This document shows, piece by piece, positions 11,566-22,362 of a stretch of 64,000 nt of DNA. Source of the stretch: Austropuccinia psidii (lineage: Eukaryota; Basidiomycota; Pucciniomycetes; Pucciniales; Sphaerophragmiaceae); NCBI GenBank assembly GCA_023105745.1, contig JALGQZ010000002.1, positions 80,369,785-80,433,784 of the forward strand. The letters are read 5' to 3'. Every line of letters starts with the position of its first letter. Within the stretch, counting starts at the first letter, position 1. The notes beneath the pieces are model-generated. The model made no database searches, was not told where the DNA came from, and saw only the letters and a list, made by a program, of their open reading frames with translations. The position numbers and the translations under genes are program-made.

Positions 11566-13462
11566 TTTAAGATGTGTCTATGAAACGGTTGATAATATTA
11601 CAATTAATCAACAGTACTATGACTTTTCTTATAAAATATAATAGATGAATTTATTATAACCACAATTAAATAATTAACTACTTAATCATTTCTTTTACTT
11701 TTTATAAGCTACCAGTTATTATGACAGTAAGCAGTAATTGTCTACAAGAAGTATTTAATAATAAGACTCTTGTAATATATATCTGTCCTTTTCAAGGATA
11801 ATTATAATGATAATTCTTGGAGAAAACTATTACTAGAGAAAAACTTAAATAACCAAGTAAAAACACCAATTACTACTCCAATAATACCCTGTAAAGAATT
11901 CGCAGAGTGATTTTGACAGATTAATTGTGGATTTGAAAAACCAAAAGGGTGTTATAGAAGTAATGAAACAATATAATAGTTAGATACTATCTTAAATAGT
12001 ACATTTCTATGGTTTCAGGTCATTTTGATTGATTTTGAAAGAATCAAAACACTTAAGACATGATGAACTAATATTTACTTTTTGTTACTAAAGATATAAT
12101 TGGATAATAAGATTATTTGGGAAAAACAGAAAGAGGAGGCCTCTTTTAAGTAAATAAAAGCTCACAGAGGCTTTCCATGGAGAAACTTGAATAACCAGTT
12201 AGTGATAAACCATTAATACTTTTTTGATAATGGGTTAAATCATCTATTGCCACATAAGATTATCATAATTACTTGATTAAGTCATTTTACATGACTACCA
12301 ACCCATTTATGGTTAAGAAATAAAGGATCAAAAAACTTTGAATATTCTCTTATTTCAAAATAAACATTAATTTCTCAAAGGTATCAATATTATTGGAAAT
12401 TTCAACACAGGGTGTATTTTCTGTGAATTTTTGAAGATTCAGTGCTACACATGGAATCATCAAAAATGGACTATAAGTAAAAATTTTAATTTGAATTATG
12501 AAATCATAATTATTTTTGGTATCTATATGAACTATTCTTCTTGAAATTAGTCCTGAAAGGTTCAGGAATTTTCCCTAAGAATTGTATTTTTAATGAATTT
12601 TTGAAGTTTTTACTTTATTTCTATATAGAATTACAAATAGCACAGTTGTAGCTTGTTGCCATGAGGTAAAGGCATGGATACTAGTCCAAAAAGGGGTTGA
12701 TTACTCTTTTAAGGTTTTATTAATGAAAAATAATTAATAATTGACATGGCTGCAGGAGTCACAGTAGCTCATTACCTTCTTGTCACATCAAAATAGCAGC
12801 TTATTGGTTATTTTCCTATGATTTTATGGGATTTTAACTTGGTAACCCAGTTTCCAAAATGGTTTAGTATACAAATTTGGCCATTATCAGCCATTGATAC
12901 AATATCTAATGCTTTCTACACCCTGGATCCCTCAGAAGTTTGGTACCCTGACTCTCACTGATGTCTTTTGTCCCCCTTAGCTATTTTCACATCAAAAATA
13001 GTAATTCAGGCATTGATAGTAATATCCACTATGGGTGTAACCAAGCTTTATGTAAGAATACTATGCTTTTAAGTGCCACAAACATGCATAAAACTAATCT
13101 TGGTTTATTTTTAACACATGATTTCTCACATTCCCATTATTTTGGCATAAAATTGGAAAAGAACAAAAATTTTCAAAATTCTTTCATGTGGTATTTAATT
13201 ATTTTTCATATTACCACCAAAAAGAATTAGCTTAAGCTTATTCACTCTATGTAGATACCCTTGGTAAATCTTTGTGTAGAATTCAAATCTGGCCTTGAAT
13301 CCATTGATTTAACTACTCAAAAAAAAGTCATTTATCTTTTCTCAAATGAAAAAAAATAAATTTGGGATATATGCATGACTTATGGGTTATGCATACCTCA
13401 GAGTTTCTTTGAATATTAATTGTGGCCTATTTGGGTATATAAAATATACCTCAAGGCTCACA
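11566..13462 (-). repeat. Family-B 5' LTR (old copy)
   Basis: Begins TTTAAGATGTGTC, a decayed TGTAAGATGTG, and ends CTCAAGGCTCACA; 1897 bp. Sites that read ACGT in the copies at 1-1891 and 13614 read ACAT or ATAT here (for example about 12250 and 12290), as expected for decay at CpG. The 151 bp from 13463 to 13613 are not recognised. Confidence 0.85.
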
Positions 13463-15246
13463 GGCTCACTCATGGGAAAAATAAATAATCATGAAATTGG
13501 AACTGTTCAATTTGAAAAGAGGCTTATAAAAAATCTTAGAATTCCTTGGGGACCTTTTGACTGTCTTGATATATACATATTATGAAAAAGATTCCATACC
13601 ATTTAGCTTTTTTTGTAAGATGTGTCTATGAAACTGTTGATAATATTACTATTAATCAGCAGTACTATGACTGTTCTTATGAAATATAATAATAATAAAA
13701 CTTTATAACCACAATTTAATAATTAAAGAATTATTTCTTTTATGTGCTATACACTACTAGTGATTATAACAGTAAGCAGTAATTGTCTACAAGAATCAAT
13801 TAAAAGAAGAATTTAATAATAAAAACTTCTTTTATTAAAATAATTGTATTATTTTAATATATAATTATCTTTTAAAAGAATAATTATAAAGATTATTCTT
13901 GAAGAAAACTATTACTAGAGAAAAACTTTGAGAATTGAGATAAATTACTCACTATTAATCCAATGAACCTTTTAGAAGATAATAGTAGAGAAATTTGAAG
14001 TGGAATTGTGGATTTAATGGATTGAAATTGATTTATAACAGTATTATAACAAACTATAGTTGATTTCTATAATTTCAAGTCTTTATGATTAATTTATGAA
14101 AGAAGAAAACACTTAAGAAATAGTTTTAACTAATACTTACTTGTTTTGTAATAAAGGTATAATATGATAATGTGATGATATGGAAAAAACAGTAGGATGA
14201 GTCCTCTTTTAAGTCTAAGACAGCTCACAGAGGCATTCCATTGAGCAAACTGAAAAACCAGTGAGTGATGAAACAATAACCCTTTTTGGATTACTGATTT
14301 TATCATCTGTTGTCACGTAAGATTATCATAATTACTCAATTGAGGCTTTTACGTGACTACCAACCCATTTATGGTTAAGAATGAAAGGAGTAACAACTGT
14401 AAATATTCTTTTATTCCAAAATAATCATTTATTTCTCAAAGTTATCAGTTTTATTGGAAACTTTATCACAGATTGTGTTTTCTGTAAATTTTTAAATATT
14501 CTGTGTTTCATGTGGAATCCTCAAAAATGGACTGTAATTAAAGCTTTTAATTTTACATATAGAAGTATAATTCTTTTTGGTTCTTATATGAACTATAGAG
14601 TTTGCAATTTTTCCTTAAAGTTTCAGAAAGATTCATTCAGAATTGTATTTCTAATGAGTTTTTGAAGTTTTTACCTCATTTCTACGTAGAATTGCAAATA
14701 GCAGTATATGGCTGGTTGCTATGAGATAAATCAATGGATACTAGTCCAAAAAGAGTTTTAATTACTCTTTTGGGGTTTATCCATGGTAAGTCATTAAGAA
14801 TTGACATGGCTACAGGATTCTAAGTCGTTCTTTACCTCCTTGGCACGTCAAAATAGAAGATTATTTGCTATTTTCTTATGATTTACTGAAGTTGAAACAT
14901 GGTAAACAAGTTCCCAAAAGGTTTTAGCTTACTAATTGGGCCAAGATCAGCCATAGATCCAAGCTTTGGAGCTGTCCAAGCCTCAGAGGCCTCAGAAGTT
15001 GGGTACCCTGGCTCTCTTTGATGTCTTTTGTCCCCCTTGCCTATTTTTTACGTCAAAATAGAATTTCAAGCTTCAAGTGAGATATCCACTATTGGTGTAC
15101 CAAAGGTGCATGTAAGAATGCCATAATATTAAGTGCCCAAAACATGAATAAAGCTATTCTTAGTGTATATGTAACATGGGATTTCTCACATTCCCATTAT
15201 TTTGGCATAAAATAGAGAAAAACAAAAAAAATTCACGGATCTTTTA

Positions 15247-17085
15247 TGTAAGGTGTGGATATGAAACTTTGATTAAAAATCAAGTACTTTTCCTGTCCTC
15301 AAAATTTGTATAAGGTAAAATTCAGTTAAAAATAGTATGAAATATTATTTTTAAGAGAAAACACGCCAATTTTATTGTTTATAACTTTATTAGTATAAAA
15401 CAATAATTTTATAAAAATTTATTGTTTTACCAACAATAAAAATTTATCCAAAAAATACTCTACAAGAGATATTTTAAGGCTACAAAAGAAATTTCTTCAA
15501 GAGCAATTTCAATTGGAATTAATTGAGCAAAGAACTGCAAGCAATTAATTAAAGAACAGAGTCTTTAAAAAGAATATTAAAGAGAAAACACGCCCAAAAG
15601 TGACCAGAGTGAATTTGGAAACAAAGTGACAAAGTTAACAGTGATGAAAGATGCTTTAATTCACTTATGGGGTGGTTCAGGGGTAAAAATGATTATAAGA
15701 GTTACAAACAATGGTTATAATGATTTTTTCACGTGGTTAAAAGGTTCAAAATGATTTAAAAAGGGTGGTTGGAATCTTTTATTGATTGGTTTAACAGTTT
15801 TAAACTAATTAATAAAAGGAAAAGATTCTAACATGAAGAGAAAAGTGGGGCAAAGAAGACATTCTTTTATAGCCATCAATTCTCTTACTCCAAAAGTAAA
15901 ATTTACTCTTGTCAGTCGTGAAAAACAGTCTGACAACAGAAAAGCCAATTATGGCATCATTGAACCCTGGTTTAGACCAAAAAGGGCTGGTTTAAGCCAT
16001 TTTTAGCCATTTTTTAGCCATTTTAGACCCTTAAATCAGCCATTACTATAGCAATACCAGGCCTAGAGCCTTCAAAACACGTCAGAATGTGTGTCAGAGG
16101 CGTAGAAACCAGTTAAAACTGTTTTTATTATGATTGTTTTATCTTAAGGGTAGTTTTACCTTCTTGGCAACAGCTAAAACTACCCCAGTTGGTATCAAAA
16201 CCTCATCATCAATTGAGTCCACAGACCCTGTAACTCAATTCCAGGCCAAAAGTGATGAACTTTTGCGTGAATTTTGACATCCCACGCCTGTCAGCAAGGA
16301 TTTTGGGGGTCTAGCTCCCCCTTAGAGCTGGAGTTCCTTTTCCCCCCCAAATTTAATCTTTCCAATTTATTTTTCCTTTAATTCCTCATCATGTATTATA
16401 CTTATAATTTACACATGTAATTCAATTTAATTGTACAGTACAATACAGTAATAATTGACACCTCATATGTAAATCAAAGTTCACTTATGTAATACACGCG
16501 CACATTTTGACATTTCAATTGAATTCAATTGAAAATACTTTAATTCCTCATAACTTCTAAACTAAACACAACACCTCAATTTTAACACAAAAATTGATGG
16601 TTAACACCACATGTGGTGTGAATTAAATTAAGGTTTTGAGGATTTTCAACTTTTGTATTGAAAATACTAAAAACTTAATTTAAGCTTATTTAGAGTTGAG
16701 TTACAAAAATTTCACTCAGAGGTGACCCCACCTGATTTTTTATGAGGAATCCAATGGTGAAATAAAATTTATATGTTTATTTATTGGATAAAAAGTTATA
16801 ATAAATTTTATTTAACTTTTTTCCAAATTTATTTATTTTTTCACAATTTTGTTAAAATTTCATTTTTACTTAAATTTTTCAAGTATAAATGTAATTTTAT
16901 ATTTACAAAATTTAAAGTAATTTTCTTTTTAAATTATAATTGATTTTTTATTTATAATATAATTTTATATTTATATTTTGATTTTTATTTTAATAATATA
17001 AATAAATTTATTTTATTTATATTAATATGTTATTTTTTATATTTTGTGGTCTTTTGGGTATATGAAATTACCTCTAAGGCTCACA
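15247..17085 (-). repeat. Family-A 3' LTR of the young element
   Basis: Plus strand reads TGTAAGGTGTGG at 15247 and ends AAGGCTCACA at 17085. Nearly identical to 20525-22362. Ends are the usual TG...CA. Confidence 0.92.
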
Positions 17086-17103
17086 TTCCCTCCCCCTAAA
17101 AAA
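17086..17103 (-). other. Polypurine tract
   Basis: On the minus strand TTTTTTAGGGGGAGGGAA directly precedes TGTGAGCC, the LTR start; identical in kind to 5551-5567. Confidence 0.8.
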
Positions 17104-17705
17104 GAATATTACTTTGTAATATTGGTGTTTCTAGTGTGTCTGAATCTCCTGAGGAGTTTGGTAGCTTTTGGTATATCTTTTGCTTCTAACCATTTATCTT
17201 TCACAAGTTGGGTCACTGTACCTAACAAGGTATTCCCTTACTTTCTTGGTTCTTAATTTCCTTTCTTTAAGAACTTTGGTTATTTTCCTAGTACCAGATG
17301 TCTCAATAGAAAATTATCTGCCTTTTTTATTATGTAAATCTATCCCATACATGATTAAATAGTCATTTCCCAATAAAAATGGGTACTAGAGCAATTTTCC
17401 ATAACAAAAAAATTCAACTGTGATTCTCAAATTCTCATTTATGTGTGGGAATATGACATTGGTCTCAAAGATTCCTAATGCTTTCATTGGGTTACTTGTA
17501 CTGTTGGGTTTTATACCATCAAGTAGGTGAAAACTTCCTTTATCATATGATCCTTTCCATACTTCATCCAAGGCATGTATTAGAGAGTTGTCTTTACAGT
17601 CTTTGTTCACCAATTGGTATAAGATGTTACAATTGTTATCTGGAATGTAACTATTTCTGACCTCTTCAAAGGAGGTGGTGTTCAAGTCTGTAACACTTAT
17701 TCCTT
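17104..17705 (-). pseudogene. Scrambled Pol remnants (RNase H/integrase linker, protease piece, chromo tail)
   Basis: Directly after gag the minus strand reads IPIEGISVTDLNTTSFEEV, CKDNSLIHALDEVW, FHLLDGI, which in the D element (56567-54873) lies between RNase H and integrase. At HLLDGI it switches to KPNSTSNPMKALGIF.TNVIFPH..ENLRITVEF, which in D lies in the protease region upstream of RT (FSSASESMKPLGII, near 58350). The last part, 17104-17300, encodes a shifted remnant of the chromodomain-like tail. So domain order is inverted relative to intact elements and RT, RNase H core and integrase core are missing. Best explained by two deletions or template switches. Not functional as Pol. Confidence 0.8.
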
Positions 17706-20051
17706 CTATTGGGATTTGGTTTTCATAAGTTGTGCCCCTTGAGCTTTTGATAAATCAATTTGACTATTGCTCAATTGTGGCAAGTGGGAATAAGATTCCA
17801 TGATGTCAAAAGTGGCATTGATATTTTCTATATCTTTTGAAGATTCAGAAAATATAGATGACTTATCATCTGAATTGTCTTCAATTATGTCATCTTTTTC
17901 AACATCAGCTCTCTTTCCAATATTAATTTCATTGATTTTCCCCCTTTTTGGACATGCATTAGCTAAATGGGTGGTGCTTTGGCAAGTATGGCACTTTTTG
18001 ACTGTATCTGCAGATTTATACCCAACATTATTAGAATTTTCTTTGGGGTTTTTGTCCACAGAATCTTTCCAAGGTGTATTAAACCTTGTTTCAAGATTCA
18101 CCCTACTAGAACCAATTTTTGTTCTGGTGGTTACTTCTTCTAATATATTGATAATATCCTCTGCTGAAGATTGTTCAGTAGTCCTGCTTTTGATAGCATG
18201 CTCTAAGTCACCTCCACATTGTCTCAGAATTTTCCTATGGATCATAAATTCTGACATGTCAGGATATAATGCTGTTAATCTGTCCTTTTGTTGGCAAAAC
18301 CATGGTAAAGCTCTGTCTTTATCAGCATTAAATTTGGCAGATTCAAAGGCTGTTTCAACTTTAAACCTCCAAGCATCATTTGCCCATTTGTTTATGATTT
18401 GGGTTTTCCACCAAGTCCAACTCTGGTGTCCATGTGCTTGTCTTATTTTGATGTACCATCTGTGAGCTGATCTGGTAAACAAGGTGTTAAACCTGGCTGT
18501 TACCAATCTGTCTGGTAATTCAAAATCCTCTTTGATCATGTCAATACCTCTAATGAATTCCATATGGTCATATTCTCCTTCACCACTGAAGTGAGGCCAT
18601 TCTTTAAGTTTTGGAACTTCTTTCAAGAGTGCTTGGCCCATTGATGGTTTTAAGTTCTGAAAAGAAGTGGATAATTCATTTTTTAATTGTGAATTATCAG
18701 GATCCAATACTTGTGGATTTGAAATTCTTATGCCCTCATTTTGATTTAGAGGTGTAGACATTCTTGGTAAGGTGTTCAGTATTTGTTCAATGTCATTCAT
18801 TTTACTGTTGCTACACCTTTGGGAATTCCTGTATTCATGTTGGAAGCTTTGTATTAAATTTATTACTTCAATTTTATACATGTCTTCCTTATGTGTCAGT
18901 TCTTGCCATAACTCTGTTTGTCTTGTATTATCAGCAGTGACTTGATTCAACTTCATTGATAATTTTGATACTTCTTCTTGTGAAGCATCAAAACACTTTT
19001 TCAAGGCAATGGTATATGTCTTTACTTCAGTAAATGAATTTGAAATGTCATCAAGGACTTTCTTGTTGTCTGTTTTGATAATATTTATGGCTTGTTTAAT
19101 TCTTGTTTCAATTATGTCATCAATATTGAATTTAGAATATTTATCTGTTAATTCTTTAATAATGGCAGATTGTTCATTTATTTTATTGTTAGAAGAATTG
19201 TCATTATTGGAATTTTTAATTGTTCTCAAAACTTTTTCAAAACACATAAGTGTTTCATTAATTTGGCACAGACTCAGGTTGTTTGTTTTGATGTTGTTAC
19301 AAATGGTGTCATTTTTATCAGAAAGATGTTTTTTCACGTCATTTATAGCATTATAAAACTCTGGGATGGAATCAAATATGTCAGAAATCATTTCTGGAAC
19401 CTTAATCTGGCTTCCTCCTTCTTCTGTAATTCCATCATGGTTCTGGCCATCTGAAATACATTTTCCATGGCATCCTGCTGAATCTTTGGGATTCTGTAGC
19501 CCTGGCTGTAAGGTTTTGGGGCTGGTGCCTTCCCTTTGCCCTTGTTTGGAGTTTGTGGCTGCTTTTTCACGTTGGAATTGCTGCTGCTGGCCACTGGGGC
19601 TGTTTTTGGCACTGGTTTGGGTGGTGGAGGGTTGTTTTTCCTCCATTCTAGTGTCAAAAGCATCATGTTTTTCTTCTCCATCAATGGATGCCATCCATTG
19701 AGCAATTTGCAAGTGTTGGGATGGCCCAGGAACTTTCTTACTGTCAGATAAGAATTCATGCAATTCTTCCACAGGTCTGCAAGGATCTGGTACTCCTTGA
19801 ACTGAAGTGCATTGTTGTATGCACTGTGGCTGGCTTTGTATATGTCCACAGAGGCTTGTTGTGGCGGTGTCAGCTCTTTTTGAAGGTAAAATGGTATTAT
19901 CAGCTTCAGAATGACCCATTTTAGTTGTTTGGAAGTCATCAACTGACCCTTTTCCTTCTGTACCTGATTGGCCTCTGCCATAATCACGTCTATTACCTTT
20001 TTGGGAGCTGCTTGAGGGGTTGTAGCTGGCTCCTGACCTGGTTGAAGGCAT
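17706..20051 (-). CDS. Gag polyprotein, family A (intact, 781 codons)
   Basis: Structural protein that would form the virus-like particle and bind element RNA. The ATG at 20051 starts MPSTRSGASYNPSSSSQKG and lies inside a predicted intron (20038-20101), so Gag is expected only from unspliced RNA. Approximate regions: residues 1-225 are Gln/Ser-rich and overlap another frame; 225-430 is predicted coiled coil (long Lys/Glu/Asn-rich helices); 470-640 is the capsid-like retrotransposon Gag domain with LKEWPHFSGEGEYDHMEFI, RWYIKIRQAHGHQSW and NKWANDAWRFKVE; about 695-708 is a zinc knuckle CHTCQSTTHLANAC with all four ligands (C-x2-C-x4-H-x4-C); the tail is acidic. Its end is truncated against scrambled pol. 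It is the only intact retroelement gag here. The 221-codon plus-strand frame at 17800-18465 is its shadow. Confidence 0.88.
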   Translation of the reverse strand: MPSTRSGASYNPSSSSQKGNRRDYGRGQSGTEGKGSVDDFQTTKMGHSEADNTILPSKRADTATTSLCGHIQSQPQCIQQCTSVQGVPDPCRPVEELHEFLSDSKKVPGPSQHLQIAQWMASIDGEEKHDAFDTRMEEKQPSTTQTSAKNSPSGQQQQFQREKAATNSKQGQREGTSPKTLQPGLQNPKDSAGCHGKCISDGQNHDGITEEGGSQIKVPEMISDIFDSIPEFYNAINDVKKHLSDKNDTICNNIKTNNLSLCQINETLMCFEKVLRTIKNSNNDNSSNNKINEQSAIIKELTDKYSKFNIDDIIETRIKQAINIIKTDNKKVLDDISNSFTEVKTYTIALKKCFDASQEEVSKLSMKLNQVTADNTRQTELWQELTHKEDMYKIEVINLIQSFQHEYRNSQRCSNSKMNDIEQILNTLPRMSTPLNQNEGIRISNPQVLDPDNSQLKNELSTSFQNLKPSMGQALLKEVPKLKEWPHFSGEGEYDHMEFIRGIDMIKEDFELPDRLVTARFNTLFTRSAHRWYIKIRQAHGHQSWTWWKTQIINKWANDAWRFKVETAFESAKFNADKDRALPWFCQQKDRLTALYPDMSEFMIHRKILRQCGGDLEHAIKSRTTEQSSAEDIINILEEVTTRTKIGSSRVNLETRFNTPWKDSVDKNPKENSNNVGYKSADTVKKCHTCQSTTHLANACPKRGKINEINIGKRADVEKDDIIEDNSDDKSSIFSESSKDIENINATFDIMESYSHLPQLSNSQIDLSKAQGAQLMKTKSQ

Positions 20052-20299
20052 AATTATGGTTAAAAAGGCTTAAAATAGTATTTTTACGTCAAAAAACTTA
20101 CTATTGGCCAAATCTTTAGCTTTCTGAAGGGTATTACTTATGTCCAAGTTAATTAATTCAGAAGATATTGGTTCAGGTTGGTTATTTTGAGTCACAATAA
20201 CAGTACTATTATGATCAGAATTAACAGTACTGGCAGGGATAATGCTGGTTGCTGTTGAGGCTGTTTCAATATTTTCTTGTCTTACCACGTTGTCAGACA
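19388..20299 (-). CDS. Overlapping second-frame protein, spliced (family A)
   Basis: Predicted exons 20299-20102 and 20037-19388. Splicing out 20038-20101 joins LQKAKDLANS to QEPATTPQAAPKKVIDVIMA without a stop; the frame then stays open to a stop at 19388. Exon 2 is +1 relative to Gag and overlaps it for 650 nt. Motifs: LWKNCMNSYLTVRKFLG, LLNGWHPL, a Pro/Lys-rich linker with NKGKGKAPAPKPYSQGYRIPK, then AMENVFQMARTMMELQKKEE. The same motifs occur in the same relative frame in B (41646-42389) and D (60122-60402), which supports a real protein. No ATG is visible in the upstream exon; a candidate acceptor TTTTAG/TGTCTGAC at 20300 suggests a further 5' exon that I could not place. Function unknown: the basic linker suggests RNA binding and the C-terminal helix suggests oligomerisation, both guesses. 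Confidence 0.6.
20038..20101 (-). other. Predicted 64-nt intron containing the Gag start codon
   Basis: Donor GCCAATA/GTAAGT (first intron base 20101) and acceptor CAACCAG/GTCAGG (last intron base 20038). The intron holds the Gag ATG at 20051, 14 nt from its end. The upstream exon frame, if unspliced, stops at 20072-20070, 18 nt before that ATG. Splicing removes the Gag start and fuses the upstream exon to the second frame. Identical length and geometry in two family-B copies. Confidence 0.75.
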
Positions 20300-20506
20300 C
20301 TAAAATTAATGAAAAAACCAATTAATTAAGTAAAAAAAAGATATTTCAAAAAAGAAATAAAAAATTTAAGCCTCACTTATAATATGAAAAAAAAATTATT
20401 TTTTATGGATTTTTTGGATTATAAGTATTTTTTATATGTTTTTAAATTTTTCAATATAAGAAAAAAGATTTAAAAAGAGTTAAAAAATATGTCACAGGTA
20501 AACTAT

Positions 20507-20524
20507 CACGGCTGGGCCCCCAAA
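20507..20524 (-). other. Candidate primer-binding site
   Basis: On the minus strand TTTGGGGGCCCAGCCG follows the 5' LTR directly. Family B has TTTGGGGGCCTGGCCATG in the same place (42946-42963). The shared TTTGGGGGCC next to the LTR, containing TGG, fits a site paired to the CCA end of a tRNA; the tRNA is not identified. Confidence 0.55.
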
Positions 20525-22362
20525 TGTAAGGTGTGGATATGAAACTTTGATTAAAAATCAAGTACTTTTCCTGTCCTCAAAATTTGTATAAGGTAAAATT
20601 CAGTTAAAAATAGTATGAAATATTATTTTTAAGAGAAAACACGCCAATTTTATTGTTTATAACTTTATTAGGATAAAACAATAATTTTATAAAAATTTAT
20701 TGTTTTACCAACAATAAAAATTTATCCAAAAAATACTCTACAAGAGATATTTTAAGGCTACAAAAGAAATTTCTTCAAGAGCAATTTCAATTGGAATTAA
20801 TTGAGCAAAGAACTGCAAGCAATTAATTAAAGAACAGAGTCTTTAAAAATAATATTAAAGAGAAAACACGCCCAAAAGTGACCAGAGTGAATTTGGAAAC
20901 AAAGTGACAAAGTTAACAGTGATGAAAGATGCTTTAATTCACTTATGGGGTGGTTCAGGGGTAAAAATGATTATAAGAGTTCCAAAAATGGTTATAATGA
21001 TTTTTTCACGTGGTTAAAAGGTTCAAAATGATTTAAAAAGGGTGGTTGGAATCTTTTATTGATTGGTTTAACAGTTTTAAACTAATTAATAAAAGGAAAA
21101 GATTCTAACATGAAGAGAAAAGTGGGGCAAAGAAGACATTCTTTTATAGCCATCAATTCTCTTACTCCAAAAGTAAAATTTACTCTTGTCAGTCGTGAAA
21201 AACAGTCTGACAACAGAAAAGCCAATTATGGCATCATTGAACCCTGGTTTAGACCAAAAAGGGCTGGTTTAAGCCATTTTTAGCCATTTTTTAGCCATTT
21301 TAGACCCTTAAATCAGCCATTACTATAGCAATACCAGGCCTAGAGCCTTCAAAACACGTCAGAATGTGTGTCAGAGGCGTAGAAACCAGTTAAAACTGTT
21401 TTTATTATGATTGTTTTATCTTAAGGGTAGTTTTACCTTCTTGGCAACAGCTAAAACTACCCCAGTTGGTATCAAAACCTCATCATCAATTGAGTCCACA
21501 GACCCTGTAACTCAATTCCAGGCCAAAAGTGATGAACTTTTGCGTGAATTTTGACATCCCACGCCTGTCAGCAAGGATTTTGGGGGTCTAGCTCCCCCTT
21601 AGAGCTGGAGTTCCTTTTCCCCCCCAAATTTAATCTTTCCAATTTATTTTTCCTTTAATTCCTCATCATGTATTATACTTATAATTTACACATGTAATTC
21701 AATTCAATTGTACAGTACAATACAGTAATAATTGACACCTCATATGTAAATCAAAGTTCACTTATGTAATACACGCGCACATTTTGACATTTCAATTGAA
21801 TTCAATTGAAAATACTTTAATTCCTCATAACTTCTAAACTAAACACAACACCTCAATTTTAACACAAAAATTGATGGTTAACACCACATGTGGTGTGAAT
21901 TAAATTAAGGTTTTGAGGATTTTCAACTTTTGTATTGAAAATACTAAAAACTTAATTTAAGCTTATTTAGAGTTGAGTTACAAAAATTTCACTCAGAGGT
22001 GACCCCACCTGATTTTTTATGAGGAATCCAATGGTGAAATAAAATTTATATGTTTATTTATTGGATAAAAAGTTATAATAAATTTTATTTAACTTTTTTC
22101 CAAATTTATTTATTTTTTCACAATTTTGTTAAAATTTCATTTTTACTTAAATTTTTCAAGTATAAATGTAATTTTATATTTACAAAATTTAAAGTAATTT
22201 TCTTTTTAAATTATAATTAATTTTTTATTTATAATATAATTTTATATTTATATTTTGATTTTTATTTTAATAATATAAATAAATTTATTTTATTTATATT
22301 AATATGTTATTTTTTATATTTTGTGGTCTTTTGGGTATATGAAATTACCTCTAAGGCTCACA
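20525..22362 (-). repeat. Family-A 5' LTR of the young element
   Basis: TGTAAGGTGTGG at 20525 to GGCTCACA at 22362, 1838 bp, near-identical to 15247-17085. It would contain promoter and polyadenylation signals for the element; I could not assign them to exact bases. Confidence 0.92.

Larger units (their letters stand above)
15247..22362 (-). mobile_element. Young non-autonomous family-A LTR retrotransposon
   Basis: A complete 7116-bp insertion: LTR 15247-17085, internal region 17086-20524, LTR 20525-22362, bounded by TTTTA at 15242-15246 and 22363-22367. LTRs are 1839 and 1838 bp and differ at only about five bases plus one 1-bp indel by eye, so it is the youngest insertion I can date here. 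The minus-strand internal region has an intact gag but lacks reverse transcriptase, RNase H core and integrase core. The element must therefore have been copied with enzymes from another family-A member. It sits inside a family-B solo LTR. Confidence 0.9.

Noticed and set aside
13609..13613. TTTTT as firm target duplication of the solo LTR
   Set aside because: Homopolymer in AT-rich DNA; kept only as possible support.
17800..18465. 221-codon plus-strand open frame
   Set aside because: Complete antisense shadow of the intact Gag; hydrophobic composition is the usual reverse-strand artefact.
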